A DNA stretch of 64,000 nt from CBDAQV01 sp965199335 (GTDB taxonomy: Bacteria > Pseudomonadota > Alphaproteobacteria > CALMVH01), in NCBI GenBank assembly GCA_965199335.1, contig CBDAQZ010000001.1, positions 62,001 to 126,000 of the forward strand, read 5' to 3'. Positions 1 through 9,800 of this stretch are shown one piece after another. The position numbers and the translations under genes are program-made. The number at the start of each line of letters is the position of its first letter. The stretch's first letter is position 1. The notes under the pieces are model-generated. The model did no database searches and was not told the origin of the DNA. It saw only the letters and a program-made list of their open reading frames with translations.

Positions 1-754
1 GATGCGCCAGGTCGTCGATCGCCTGCGTATAATCGACATCGCCGATCACCCCCAGCGCATGCAGCCGGTCGAGCGCGCGGTGGCCGCGATCGATGGCCCG
101 CAGGCGGCCTTCCTCCCGTGCCGGGTTCATCGCCGCAGGTGCTTGCGGGATGGCGGACAGGAATGCTATCTCCGCCCAGCTCAGATCGGCGACCGGCTTG
201 TCGAAATACCAGCGCGCGGCGTGTGCGATGCCGTGGCTGTTCTGGCCGAACGGCACCAGCCGCAGGTATTGTTTCAGCACGGCGTCGCGCCCGTAGCGCA
301 GCGTCATGACCGTGGCGCCGGCGGCCTCGACCGCCTTGCCGATATAGCCGCGATGCATCGGATGCTGCAGCCGCACGACCTGCATGGCGATCGTCGATGC
401 GCCCGATATGCGGCGGCCCGTCGTGACATCGGACCAGACAGCTCGCGCCACGGCCAGCGGATCGACACCCAGATGGTTGTTGAAGCGATGATCTTCCAGC
501 GCCAGGATCGCCGCACCGACGCGCGGCGGAATATCGTTGACCGGCCAGTATCCATAGCCGATATCCGCATTGCCCGTCTGGGCAAGGAAGTCGCCGTGCC
601 GGTCTGTCACGATAGCCGTCGCACGCGGGTAGGCGAGCGTGGAGCGGTGATAGATCAGAACGCAGAGACAGAAGAACAGGAGCGTAACACTCGCCGCCCC
701 GATACGCTTTGCGCGTATCCGGCTATTCCATATCCTTCCCTCGGGCCAGCGCAC
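1..754 (-). CDS. pbpC: Penicillin-binding protein 1C, N-terminal part (runs off the window)
   Basis: Bifunctional peptidoglycan synthase of the inner membrane; only the first ~251 residues are present. Translating the minus strand gives a short cytoplasmic tail, one membrane anchor (around TLLFFCLCVLIY) and then a family 51 glycosyltransferase domain. Visible motifs are ALEDHRFNNHLGVD with the catalytic Glu, GASTIAMQVVR, and LRLVPFGQNSHGIAHAA followed by RWYF. The likely start is a GTG directly after the TAA stop of the alpha-2-macroglobulin gene, so the two are probably translationally coupled. Linkage of pbpC to a macroglobulin gene (yfhM in E. coli) is well known, and PBP1C is thought to repair peptidoglycan while the macroglobulin traps invading proteases. 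The transpeptidase and C-terminal domains lie outside the window. Confidence 0.88.
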   Translation of the reverse strand, partial: MRWPEGRIWNSRIRAKRIGAASVTLLFFCLCVLIYHRSTLAYPRATAIVTDRHGDFLAQTGNADIGYGYWPVNDIPPRVGAAILALEDHRFNNHLGVDPLAVARAVWSDVTTGRRISGASTIAMQVVRLQHPMHRGYIGKAVEAAGATVMTLRYGRDAVLKQYLRLVPFGQNSHGIAHAARWYFDKPVADLSWAEIAFLSAIPQAPAAMNPAREEGRLRAIDRGHRALDRLHALGVIGDVDYTQAIDDLAH

Positions 755-3700
755 TTACGGCTTCTGGTCGGCGGCGCCGATCGTCACCGTCGCGCCCGCG
801 CCGTTGCCGTTCACCGCCTCGTTATACATCATCTCTGTATAGGCGGCCGGCTGGATGAACTTGCCCGGTATGTTCGCCTTGGTGCGGAAATGGAAGTCGT
901 AGGTCCCCTTCGGCAGAGTCTCGTAGAAATACGCGATCTGATCGTCGAGGAACGCGACGTAGGTCGGCTTCAGCGTCGGCTCGGCCGATGGCTTTGCTTC
1001 CGGCGGCGCGGTCGCCAGTTCCGGGTTCAGCGGCTCCATGCCCGCGGCCAGCGGTACGACGATGGCGACGTGGTGCCTGTCCTCCGGTGTGACGATCTCC
1101 AGCGAGTCCTCGACCACGTCGCCGACGGTCAGCGCGATCGTCTGCCCCGGCTGATCCAGGCGCTGCTTCTTCGCCGGCGCGCCGGTGGGATCGACCTTGT
1201 CGCTCTCGCGCGTGACCACGAAGCCGTTCGCCTTCGCCGCGACATGGCTGCCGTCCTCGGCCGGCAGGTAGGTCAGGTCGCTTTGCACGGTTACGGGGTG
1301 ATCGACACTTGCGGTCTGGGACGAGATATCGATATGGCCCTGGTCGTCGGTCGTAACCCTTTGCAGCTTGTTGCTGCCGCCCAAGTTCACCGTTGCCAGC
1401 GCTACCTGCTGCTTGCAAGGTTTGCCGTTCGGACAGTACCCCATGTATACACCCTGGTCCGGCTGCGTCCCCGTCGTGCCCATGTACTGGCTCAGCGCCA
1501 GCATGGCTTCGGCGTTCGCATTGGTCGTGCCCCAGCCGTCGCCTTGGCCCAAAGTCACCAGTGCATCGACCAGTATCGCGCGCTTGGCGCTGGGGGTTGT
1601 GTCCAGCGATACTGCACGCAGGACCTCGGACACCGTGCGCGTCTCGGACGGGAAGATCACGGGGTTGCGCGGGTCGGCATCCTGCAGCCCGCCATAGACC
1701 GGCTGGCCGTCGCGCTGCTTGATGACGATCCCCTTCCAGATGGCATCGTCGAGTGCCTTTAGCGTCATCGGATCGGCGCTGCTGCTGGTCGCCAACGCCT
1801 GCCTGATCTGAGCCAGGCCCTCCAGGCTGATGTAGTCCTTCTTGCGCAGCAGCTCGGCCGCGTAACCGCTATCCAGCTCGCCCGCCTCTGCCAGCGCCGA
1901 TAGGGCCCACGCCCGTTCGTTGTAGGCCTCGCCCGACAGGAAATGCGCATAATCGGAGCGCAGCGCCTGCTTTAACGCGCGGGTCAGAACCGCCCTCTGG
2001 CCGTCATCGACCGGGAAGCCGGCTTTCTTCGCCTCGACCATCATCTCCACAGTCCAGGCGGTCAGCATCACGTCGCCCTTCGATCCCGGCCAGAAGGCGA
2101 CCAGCCCGTCCTCGTCGGTCGCGGAGGAAATCCATTCCAGCGTCTGCTTGACGGTGAACGCCGCGCGATCGGTCTTCTGGTCGCTCATCAACGCCGCCGC
2201 GAACTGCTTCGAGGCGATCTCCGCACGGGCCAGCGATATGCGCTGTTCGCTGCAGCCATAAGGATATTGCTGCAGGTAGGTCAGGCCCGCCATCAGGCGC
2301 ACCAGGCCGGGCTCGTTGGATACCAGCAGCGAATGCTTCACCGTACCCGGCCGGGTCGGCGCGTCGAAGCCCGGGATCGTGACCGGCTTGCTGTCGGTCA
2401 GCGTAATCAGCTGGCGCGTGCGATCGGGGCGCCGGTCGGGCTGGATCGGCAGATCGACCTGGAAGGCATCGCGCGCCTTGTCGGATGTGCGTTCGACGCC
2501 GAGGGTCACCGAAACCGATTTGCGCACCGGTTCGCCGTTGTCGTTATAGGCCGGCGTCGGAACCGTCACGTCGAAATCGAAACGCTCGGGATGGTTCGGT
2601 TGCCAAGATACATCCTTCGTCTTGCCGCCGGGCAGGTCCAGCCCGTCGACCTTGACCTCCGCCTTGCCGGGGCCGCCTTCGCCCTCGACCACGCGGCCGA
2701 TGGCGGACAGCGCGAACGCATCGCCGGGCCGCACGAAGCGCGGCAGGTTCGGTTCGACGATGACCGGCAGGCGCGCCGCGACCTGGCCTGTAGCGAAGCC
2801 GAAACGGTCCGGGCCGGTGATCGCCTTGGCGCGGATTTTATAAACCGTAAGATTGTCCGGCAGCTTGATCGACACCTTCGCGGTACCTGTCGCGTCGACC
2901 ATCAGCGACGGATTGTAGTACGGCATCGGGTTGAAGTTCTTGCGCAGGGTCACCTTGTTCAGCAGCGCCTGGTCGCCCTCGCCGACGTCCCCGCCCGGAT
3001 CCTCGTCCAGCGGCAGCGATCCGAAGATCGAATTGCGCGTATCGGAGAAGGCCAGGTGCGTGCCGCGATCGCGGATGAAAGCGGGCAGGGGGTCCAGTGG
3101 CGCTTCCTTGGCCAGCGCCAGCACCGCCTGGTCGATCAGCCATAGCGTGACCTCGCCCGGGATCGGCTTGTTCTGGTCGTCGGTCAGGTGCACCGTCACA
3201 TCCACGGTGTCGCCCGGCTGCGCCTTGTCGGGGCTGTCGATCTTCACCGTCACGATGTTCTTGGTCGGCTTGACGCCGACCCACGCGGTTGCCGCCAGAG
3301 TCTGTGGGCGGCGCAAATCGATGCCGCTGGCCGCGGGCGCATTGCCCAGTCGTCCGCGCATCAGCGCGAAGTGAACCGGTACGCGCGGCAGGTAGGTCTT
3401 GTCGATCGGCAGCTTGAACTCGCCGTAGCCGTTCTTGACATCCAGCCATTGATAGCTGTTCTTCCCATCCGGCGTTTCCACGATGGCCACGGCGCGTGCC
3501 ACCTGGAACGGGCTTTGCAGCACCATCGTCGCGGTTTCACCGGGTACGTACGATGCCTTGTCGGTCGTGACCTTGAACACCTGCGAGGGCGGGCGCGACC
3601 ATGTCACCGGCTCTCCGCCGCCGATGAACAGGTCGGTGCTGACGGTCTGGCGACGGCCCAGATCGTCGCTGGCCTCGACCTCCACGATATAGACGCCGGA

Positions 3701-6700
3701 TTCGGCGACCGGCACATCCAGCTTGATCGAATCCCCGGCGGTGGTCAGGGTCTTCTCCAGACGCTTCTCGTCCACCACTTCGGTGCGGTATTTCGGCTTG
3801 CCCTCGCTGAAATCGCTGGCCTGCAGGATCGAGCTCCACTGCCGTTGCAATACGCGCACGGTGACCTGTTTTCCGGACAGCGAATTGCCATTGCCATCGA
3901 CCATCAGCGCTTCGACCGGGATCGAAGTAGCGTGTTCGATGTAGCGAGGCACTTTCAGTCCCAGAACGAAGGCAGGCAGGGCCACGACCTCCTCGGTATT
4001 GGTCACCGTCTTGTCGTCGTCGCCGGTCACAGTGGCCTCGACAACGTAGCGGCGCGGTTGGCCAGTCTTCTCCCGCGTGGGATCGAGGTCCAGCTTGGCA
4101 CGGCCTTCCTTGTCGGTCTTGTCCTGGCGCTCGATCACGGCGGCGGAGTCGACAGGCGTCGCGGCAGCGTAGCGCGTGTCGGTGGCATAGACGAAGCCTT
4201 CGCGCGGCTTGGGCGTGAAGGCGTACGGGAACTGCGTCACGCGCCAGCGTACGGGGCGATCGGCGGCCGCGCCGCCCGCATAGTAGGTCGCGGTCATGCC
4301 GATGCTCGCCGCCTTATCCAGCGGGATGGTCTTCGGCGCGTCCAAGCGGACCTGGAATTTCGGGAGGCGATAGGCGTCCTTCTTGAACGCCACGTTGGCA
4401 CCGCACCGCTTGCCGTCCAGCTCGACATGCGCGTCGTAGACACCGGTGGCGTTGGTCGTCTCGTCGAAGTGATAGTACATGCCGCCATTGTCGGAGATCG
4501 CGACCGGATAGCGCCATTCGGCATTGTCCGGTCCTGTCACCACGATCTCGCTCTTCATCCCGCTTTTGCCGCCAGGCGTCAGCGCGCCCTCGTAAAGCTG
4601 GCGCACATAGGCCTTGATTTCGACCGGATCGGTCGGCCGATAGATCGGACGTTCGGTGAACAGATGGCATAGCATCTTCGGCGCGGGATGGCGCGCGGCG
4701 AGGTTGTAGTGCATCCAGCCCAGCCAGTCGCTGCCGCCCGGGAACCAGTTGCCGCTGGAATAGCGGTCGGGGGCGTGGGCGGGGTCGACCACAAGCACGT
4801 CGTCGCCCTTGGTCACGGCGATGCGATACAGCTGCCAGCTGTTTTCGGGCGCCGGCGGGTGATCCCAGGTGAAATGTCCATCCGGCGCGGTTGCACCGCT
4901 GGCGACGGTTTTCCATTCGCTCTTCGCGTTGCCTTCGATCCGTATGGAGGCGTCCGGGACGGGCAGTCCGGTCGACAGCGACGTGACCAGGAAGCGAACG
5001 CCCTGTTCTTCCTCCACGGTGGTCAGCGACAGGTCGGTGACCTGCACGCGCATCCATTGTCGCTCCTTGCCCTTGTCCAGCGGACGGATGCCGACCAGAT
5101 ACGTGCCCGGCTTGTCCTTGCCTGCGATGCGTTCCAGCGCCGGCGCGAGGTCGAGGCCGAAGCGCGCGCTGGTACCGTAAGGCGTCAGCGGCAGTTTCAT
5201 CAGCTCGGATACGCTGGGCGATCCCATGCGCGCGATCTGCTGAGCCAATGCCGAAGGGTCGATTGTAAAGGGAGAGTCGAACGGCTTGACCTCCTCACCC
5301 GGGGAAGGCGGCCGTTCATCCTCGCTCACCGTCAACGCCTTGTCCGGGAAGGGCCAGTAGGACCGGTCCAGCGGATCGATGGCGTGGATGCGCACATCGG
5401 CCTGCGCGAAGCCTCGCCCCCGCAACGGCACCATCTTGGGTCCCAGGCTTTCGACCGTACCATTGCCGTAGGACAGGGTCAAAAACGGCGTCTCGGTCGG
5501 CCACGAGACATAGACGGTGCTGGGCTTCTCCATCACCAGCTCGCGGTCCAGCGTATCCTTGATCTTCGTCGGCGTAAGAGTGATCTGGTACAGCGTGTCG
5601 GTCGAGAACTTGCCGCTGAGATACAGCTGGTCGCCGACGATGTGCGTCTTCACGCCCTTCACCGCGGGTGAAATGCGGATCAGGTTTCCCGCCTGTACCG
5701 GATCGACATCCTTGAGCGGCGTGGAGAACTGCACCACCAGCTCGCGCTTGGCCGACAGGGTCGGTGCTACCGGCGCTGCGGCGATCGAGCCGGTGGCGGG
5801 ATTGTCCTTGCTGGTGGTCGCAAGCTCGCCCTGCGGCTCGCCGCTATCGACCTCGGCATGCGCCTTCGGCGTATTGTCGCTGTCCTGTGTCCCGGTGTCG
5901 TCGCTCGCCGTTTCGGTATCGGCATTCTGCGCGTCATCCGATGGTTCCGCATCGTTGCCGGCCATGTCGGGTGTCGTGCTGCCGCTATCGTCGCCGGTGG
6001 CCTGTTCGATCTCATGGTGATGATGGTGACGGGTCGTTCCCGCTGCCTTCTCTACCTCGGTCTCGGTCTTGCAGCTCAGCGCGTCTTCCTTCGCGTAGCT
6101 GACGCCCTGCGGGCTGATCGGCACGCGGCGATCGGCGCAGCCGGCGAACAGGGGGCGGAACGCGTCGGCGGTGGAGAAGGAAATCTTTTCAGACGTGATG
6201 TCGAGGCCCGGACGCGACGACAAAGCCAGCTTGACCTCGACCTGCATGCCGGGCGGCACCGGCTGGCGCAGCTCGACCACGTAGCTGGCGTTGTCGTCGC
6301 GCTTGGCGCGTTCCATCATCTTGATCATGAAGTCGGAGGCGGCAAGGTGACGTGTCGCGTTGCGGTCGAATCCCGGCAACGGCGTCAGCGCGACGTCCAG
6401 CATGCCGCCGAGGGCCTTGGGATCGACTTCCTGGTCGAAGGTCAGGGTGACGCTGTCCACGCCGGTCAGGCCGGTCGCGCCGTCTTCTGGAATGGTCGCG
6501 ATGGTCGCGGGCAGCAATGTCGCCAGCACGGAGCTCTTGTCGCCGATTTTCCATGTGGTCAGGCCCAGGGCCGGCCACGGCTCCGCCGGGCGGAACTGCA
6601 GCGTGTGCGCGTTCAGCCAGGTGAAGGCGCCGGGTTGGGCCGGGGTCATCGTCACCAGGCGGCCGGGATTGGTCTCCGGTCCGCCATTCGCCGGACCGGC

Positions 6701-6883
6701 GTCGCTGTCGAAAAAGATCGTGACCGGATCCCAGCGACGTACGAACCGTTCCGGCACCACCGTCGCGCCGGCGGGGCGTTTCACCGTTTCGGCGGGGGAC
6801 GGGTCTGCGATCACGGGGATGCTGGCGCAGCCGAGGGACAATGCAACGGCGATCACCAGACGCGCGGGGAAGGGAACTCTCAT
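755..6883 (-). CDS. Bacterial alpha-2-macroglobulin family protein (YfhM-like)
   Basis: A 2042-residue envelope protein of the kind that traps proteases covalently. It begins with a signal sequence (RLVIAVALSLGCASIPVIA). A Cys lies in a weak lipobox-like context (SLGC), so it may be a lipoprotein as in E. coli. The thioester motif is intact at about residues 1540-1546 (PYGCSEQR), which places it among the thioester-active members. The macroglobulin bait/anaphylatoxin-like region and the alpha-helical thioester domain follow the usual order, and total length is above the usual ~1650 because of added N-terminal sequence. About residues 270-372 are a low-complexity linker with five consecutive His followed by a Ser/Thr/Asp/Glu-rich stretch. 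The start overlaps the stop of the upstream 1748-residue gene by 4 bases, and pbpC follows at once. Confidence 0.93.
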   Translation of the reverse strand: MRVPFPARLVIAVALSLGCASIPVIADPSPAETVKRPAGATVVPERFVRRWDPVTIFFDSDAGPANGGPETNPGRLVTMTPAQPGAFTWLNAHTLQFRPAEPWPALGLTTWKIGDKSSVLATLLPATIATIPEDGATGLTGVDSVTLTFDQEVDPKALGGMLDVALTPLPGFDRNATRHLAASDFMIKMMERAKRDDNASYVVELRQPVPPGMQVEVKLALSSRPGLDITSEKISFSTADAFRPLFAGCADRRVPISPQGVSYAKEDALSCKTETEVEKAAGTTRHHHHHEIEQATGDDSGSTTPDMAGNDAEPSDDAQNADTETASDDTGTQDSDNTPKAHAEVDSGEPQGELATTSKDNPATGSIAAAPVAPTLSAKRELVVQFSTPLKDVDPVQAGNLIRISPAVKGVKTHIVGDQLYLSGKFSTDTLYQITLTPTKIKDTLDRELVMEKPSTVYVSWPTETPFLTLSYGNGTVESLGPKMVPLRGRGFAQADVRIHAIDPLDRSYWPFPDKALTVSEDERPPSPGEEVKPFDSPFTIDPSALAQQIARMGSPSVSELMKLPLTPYGTSARFGLDLAPALERIAGKDKPGTYLVGIRPLDKGKERQWMRVQVTDLSLTTVEEEQGVRFLVTSLSTGLPVPDASIRIEGNAKSEWKTVASGATAPDGHFTWDHPPAPENSWQLYRIAVTKGDDVLVVDPAHAPDRYSSGNWFPGGSDWLGWMHYNLAARHPAPKMLCHLFTERPIYRPTDPVEIKAYVRQLYEGALTPGGKSGMKSEIVVTGPDNAEWRYPVAISDNGGMYYHFDETTNATGVYDAHVELDGKRCGANVAFKKDAYRLPKFQVRLDAPKTIPLDKAASIGMTATYYAGGAAADRPVRWRVTQFPYAFTPKPREGFVYATDTRYAAATPVDSAAVIERQDKTDKEGRAKLDLDPTREKTGQPRRYVVEATVTGDDDKTVTNTEEVVALPAFVLGLKVPRYIEHATSIPVEALMVDGNGNSLSGKQVTVRVLQRQWSSILQASDFSEGKPKYRTEVVDEKRLEKTLTTAGDSIKLDVPVAESGVYIVEVEASDDLGRRQTVSTDLFIGGGEPVTWSRPPSQVFKVTTDKASYVPGETATMVLQSPFQVARAVAIVETPDGKNSYQWLDVKNGYGEFKLPIDKTYLPRVPVHFALMRGRLGNAPAASGIDLRRPQTLAATAWVGVKPTKNIVTVKIDSPDKAQPGDTVDVTVHLTDDQNKPIPGEVTLWLIDQAVLALAKEAPLDPLPAFIRDRGTHLAFSDTRNSIFGSLPLDEDPGGDVGEGDQALLNKVTLRKNFNPMPYYNPSLMVDATGTAKVSIKLPDNLTVYKIRAKAITGPDRFGFATGQVAARLPVIVEPNLPRFVRPGDAFALSAIGRVVEGEGGPGKAEVKVDGLDLPGGKTKDVSWQPNHPERFDFDVTVPTPAYNDNGEPVRKSVSVTLGVERTSDKARDAFQVDLPIQPDRRPDRTRQLITLTDSKPVTIPGFDAPTRPGTVKHSLLVSNEPGLVRLMAGLTYLQQYPYGCSEQRISLARAEIASKQFAAALMSDQKTDRAAFTVKQTLEWISSATDEDGLVAFWPGSKGDVMLTAWTVEMMVEAKKAGFPVDDGQRAVLTRALKQALRSDYAHFLSGEAYNERAWALSALAEAGELDSGYAAELLRKKDYISLEGLAQIRQALATSSSADPMTLKALDDAIWKGIVIKQRDGQPVYGGLQDADPRNPVIFPSETRTVSEVLRAVSLDTTPSAKRAILVDALVTLGQGDGWGTTNANAEAMLALSQYMGTTGTQPDQGVYMGYCPNGKPCKQQVALATVNLGGSNKLQRVTTDDQGHIDISSQTASVDHPVTVQSDLTYLPAEDGSHVAAKANGFVVTRESDKVDPTGAPAKKQRLDQPGQTIALTVGDVVEDSLEIVTPEDRHHVAIVVPLAAGMEPLNPELATAPPEAKPSAEPTLKPTYVAFLDDQIAYFYETLPKGTYDFHFRTKANIPGKFIQPAAYTEMMYNEAVNGNGAGATVTIGAADQKP

Positions 6884-9800
6884 TTGCCTGTCTTTCTATT
6901 CACCAGCGCGAGATATTGGGCCTTGACGTCATCGGGCGGCCCCTTGCCCGGCAGATCCGCGCCGACCAGTACGGGCTGCACTTCCGTCGGCTCGGCGCTT
7001 GCGGGAACCTCCACCATCAGCACGCTGGTGCCCGCCAGCAATGTCGGCATCGCCAGCTTGCCGAGGGTCGATTGCGTGCCGTCGGGGCCGACGACGGTGC
7101 AGTTGGCGACATCCACCGATGCGCGCACGCCGACGCCGACGGTGCGGGTCTCGGGCAAGCTGAAACTGAACGCCCGCGCCTCGCCCGGCGCGATCCGGCG
7201 CTTGGGTCCAAGACCCTCGCCGATGGGCGTGGTGGTCAGGGCCGACAGGCTCATCGTCCCCTTGCCGTCGCCGCCTTCGGGAACCACCATCAGGTCGCGC
7301 GGCTTGCCCTCGGGAACCAGCAGGAAATAGTCGGTATCCGCTTCCAGCAATTTCGGGTGAATGTCGCCCTCATCCTCGACGCCGGGATAGAAGATCGCCG
7401 GCACGTCCGCATGCACGCGCACCAGCCTGGCCGGACCCGCAGCGATCCTGATTGCACCGACCGGCAGGGTCTGCGGCGCATTGGCTTGCAGGTCGATGGG
7501 CTTTGCATCGGGGCCAAGGATCTTGTCGAGGCCCTGCGCATATTTCATCAAGCCCGGCTTGAAGTCGATGAAGGCATGGATCGGCCTGCCCTGTGCGTCT
7601 ATCGTGGATGTCGGTCCATGCGTCATCGCAGGTCCCATGCCGCCGATGACGATCGTATCGTCGACCGCGCCCTGCGCGTAGGCGCTGGCAGGTGTCTTGT
7701 CCGACATGTAATCGAATACCCGTGTGCCCGAGAAGTCGTGCCGGTCGGGTGCGGCGGGATTGCTGCGGTTCATGCCGATGGCGTAAGCGGCGTGTCCCTT
7801 GTGTGCATAGAGCAGGATCAACGCGTCGGCCTCCGTCGGTACTTCGAAGGTACGCGGCTGCCAGGCCCAGATCACCGATATCGCCGTACCTTTTTGCATC
7901 AGCACGGCGGCGGTATTTTGAGGCAGGTTCAGCGACAGCAGTTTCGCCCCCTCCGGCAATGCAAAGCGCGCCGCGTCGTTGCCGGCGAAGGCGCCGTCCG
8001 TCAGCTCCGCGTTCAAGGGCAGTGCGTCGGGCAATTTGAAATCCTGGCGGGTCAGCGCTACCGGAAGGTCCTTCATCCGCGTTGCCGCCTCCGGCTGCCA
8101 CAGCCGTACATGCGGCGTGCCGGCCAGCGCGACCGTGATGCCGACGCGTGCGGATTGCGAACCGCCGAAGGCAAGCAGCCGTGCATCGTCGTCGTCCGCG
8201 GAAATGGCTGCTTGTCCCAGTCCTTTTGATGCCACCTGCCACAACGTTGCCGTTCCGGATGCGGCGATAGCCGAATCGACAACAAGCCCGGTGCTTTCCG
8301 CCGGTATCGTCAAGGAAACGGGACCGTCCTTCGGATCCGGCGTGCGTAGCCTGACCGCAGGCTGATCCGGCGCCGCGATGTCAACCAGCCAGATATCGTT
8401 GCTTCCGCTGCCGATCTGACCCGTGGGATTGCGCGCGGTGCCCAGGCCAGGGGCACCCGACCACTGCAATGACGGACGGACGCCATCCAGGAACATCGCA
8501 TGGGGTTCCTTGCGCGACACATGCAGCGCGGCGATGCGGTTCTTCAGTTCCGGGATCGGAGTCAGCACCATTCCTGCCAGCGACGCGGCTTCATCCGCAT
8601 TCGCGGGCGTGACGTCGGCTATCGTATAATCGACAGGCGTCTGCGAATGGTCCCGCGACCAGATGCGGAAACGGATTTGTGCGGTCTTATCCGCCAGTGG
8701 CAACGCGATGAACGGATTGATGCCGGTCGTCGTTCCGGCATTGATCCATTGCCCGTCCTGTTCGCGCTCGACCGAAAGCCCGACCGGGACGGCGGACTCT
8801 ATCATGGCGACGATCAGGCTGTTCGGCTTCGTGTCGGTCCTGAGCAACGGCACGACATGCATCGATCCATCGGTTATTTCCTGTGTGCGGCCCAATGTCA
8901 CGGTTGCATCCTCGATCGTCGGCGGCTGTTCGATCTTCACGTCGGTCGCGGCGCTGTTCACGCCCACCGGATCGACCTGCAGCTTGTACATGCCGGGAGC
9001 AAGCGACGTGGCGATCGAGAAATTCCAGTCGTTATCGCGGTCGTCATTGGCCGCAACCAGCGCACCCGCCTGATCGTAAAGCCGTGCACGCACGTCGCTG
9101 CCGCCATAGGAGTTGATTTCCACCGGCGCACTGTTCCCGATCGATACCGGGATTTCCGTCGGCGCGTTGACGTTGCGCGTCTGCCCGGCCATCAACTGTT
9201 CGGTCACGACTTTCAGCGTGTAGTCGACGCGATTGTTCGGCGACACGCTGGTAACCGCGATCTGATATTTGCCAGCGCCCAGACGACCCTTCCAGGGCTT
9301 GGCCGATAACGCAGTATCTTCTTCGATCCGCACCGGACCGGTCAGCTTTGCCTGCATGCCGCTATCGATGGCGATCGTCACGTCGGCGGCGGCAGGCAGC
9401 GTGAACTGCCAGACATCCGGCGTGCGCTCCTGATCCTTCTCCGGCTCCTGCCAGCGGTTCGTCATGTCTTCGCCGAAAGCGACCGGGAAGGGGCCATGGC
9501 CCGAGCGTTCCACCGGCAGCTCGATCCGGTGGAGCAGGGTCACGGCACGGTTCTCCACGGCGCCTGGCAGCAGGATCATGCGATAGTCGCCGGGTTCGAA
9601 ATCCTGCGCGATGTTGGCGGGACCGCCGGGGACCAGCAGCGGCCAGCCGTCGCTATCCTCAAGCCGCATGGTGAAGTCGCGGCCGAGCCCCATCGTGTGC
9701 AGCGAATATTTGCCTGCCTTGTCGATATGGAACGTATAGGTCCCGGCCTCTCCGGGGGCGAGGGTGGTGCGCGCCCAGAGCTCGGGCTGCAGCACGCCTT

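Noticed and set aside
2..1762. Long plus-strand frame opposite pbpC and the macroglobulin gene
   Set aside because: It is the antisense shadow of two well-supported genes; its product is Arg-rich with no domain, as expected from high GC.
5990..6035. His-run in the macroglobulin as an engineered tag
   Set aside because: It lies inside a natural low-complexity linker, far from either end; a natural metal-binding or disordered segment is more likely.
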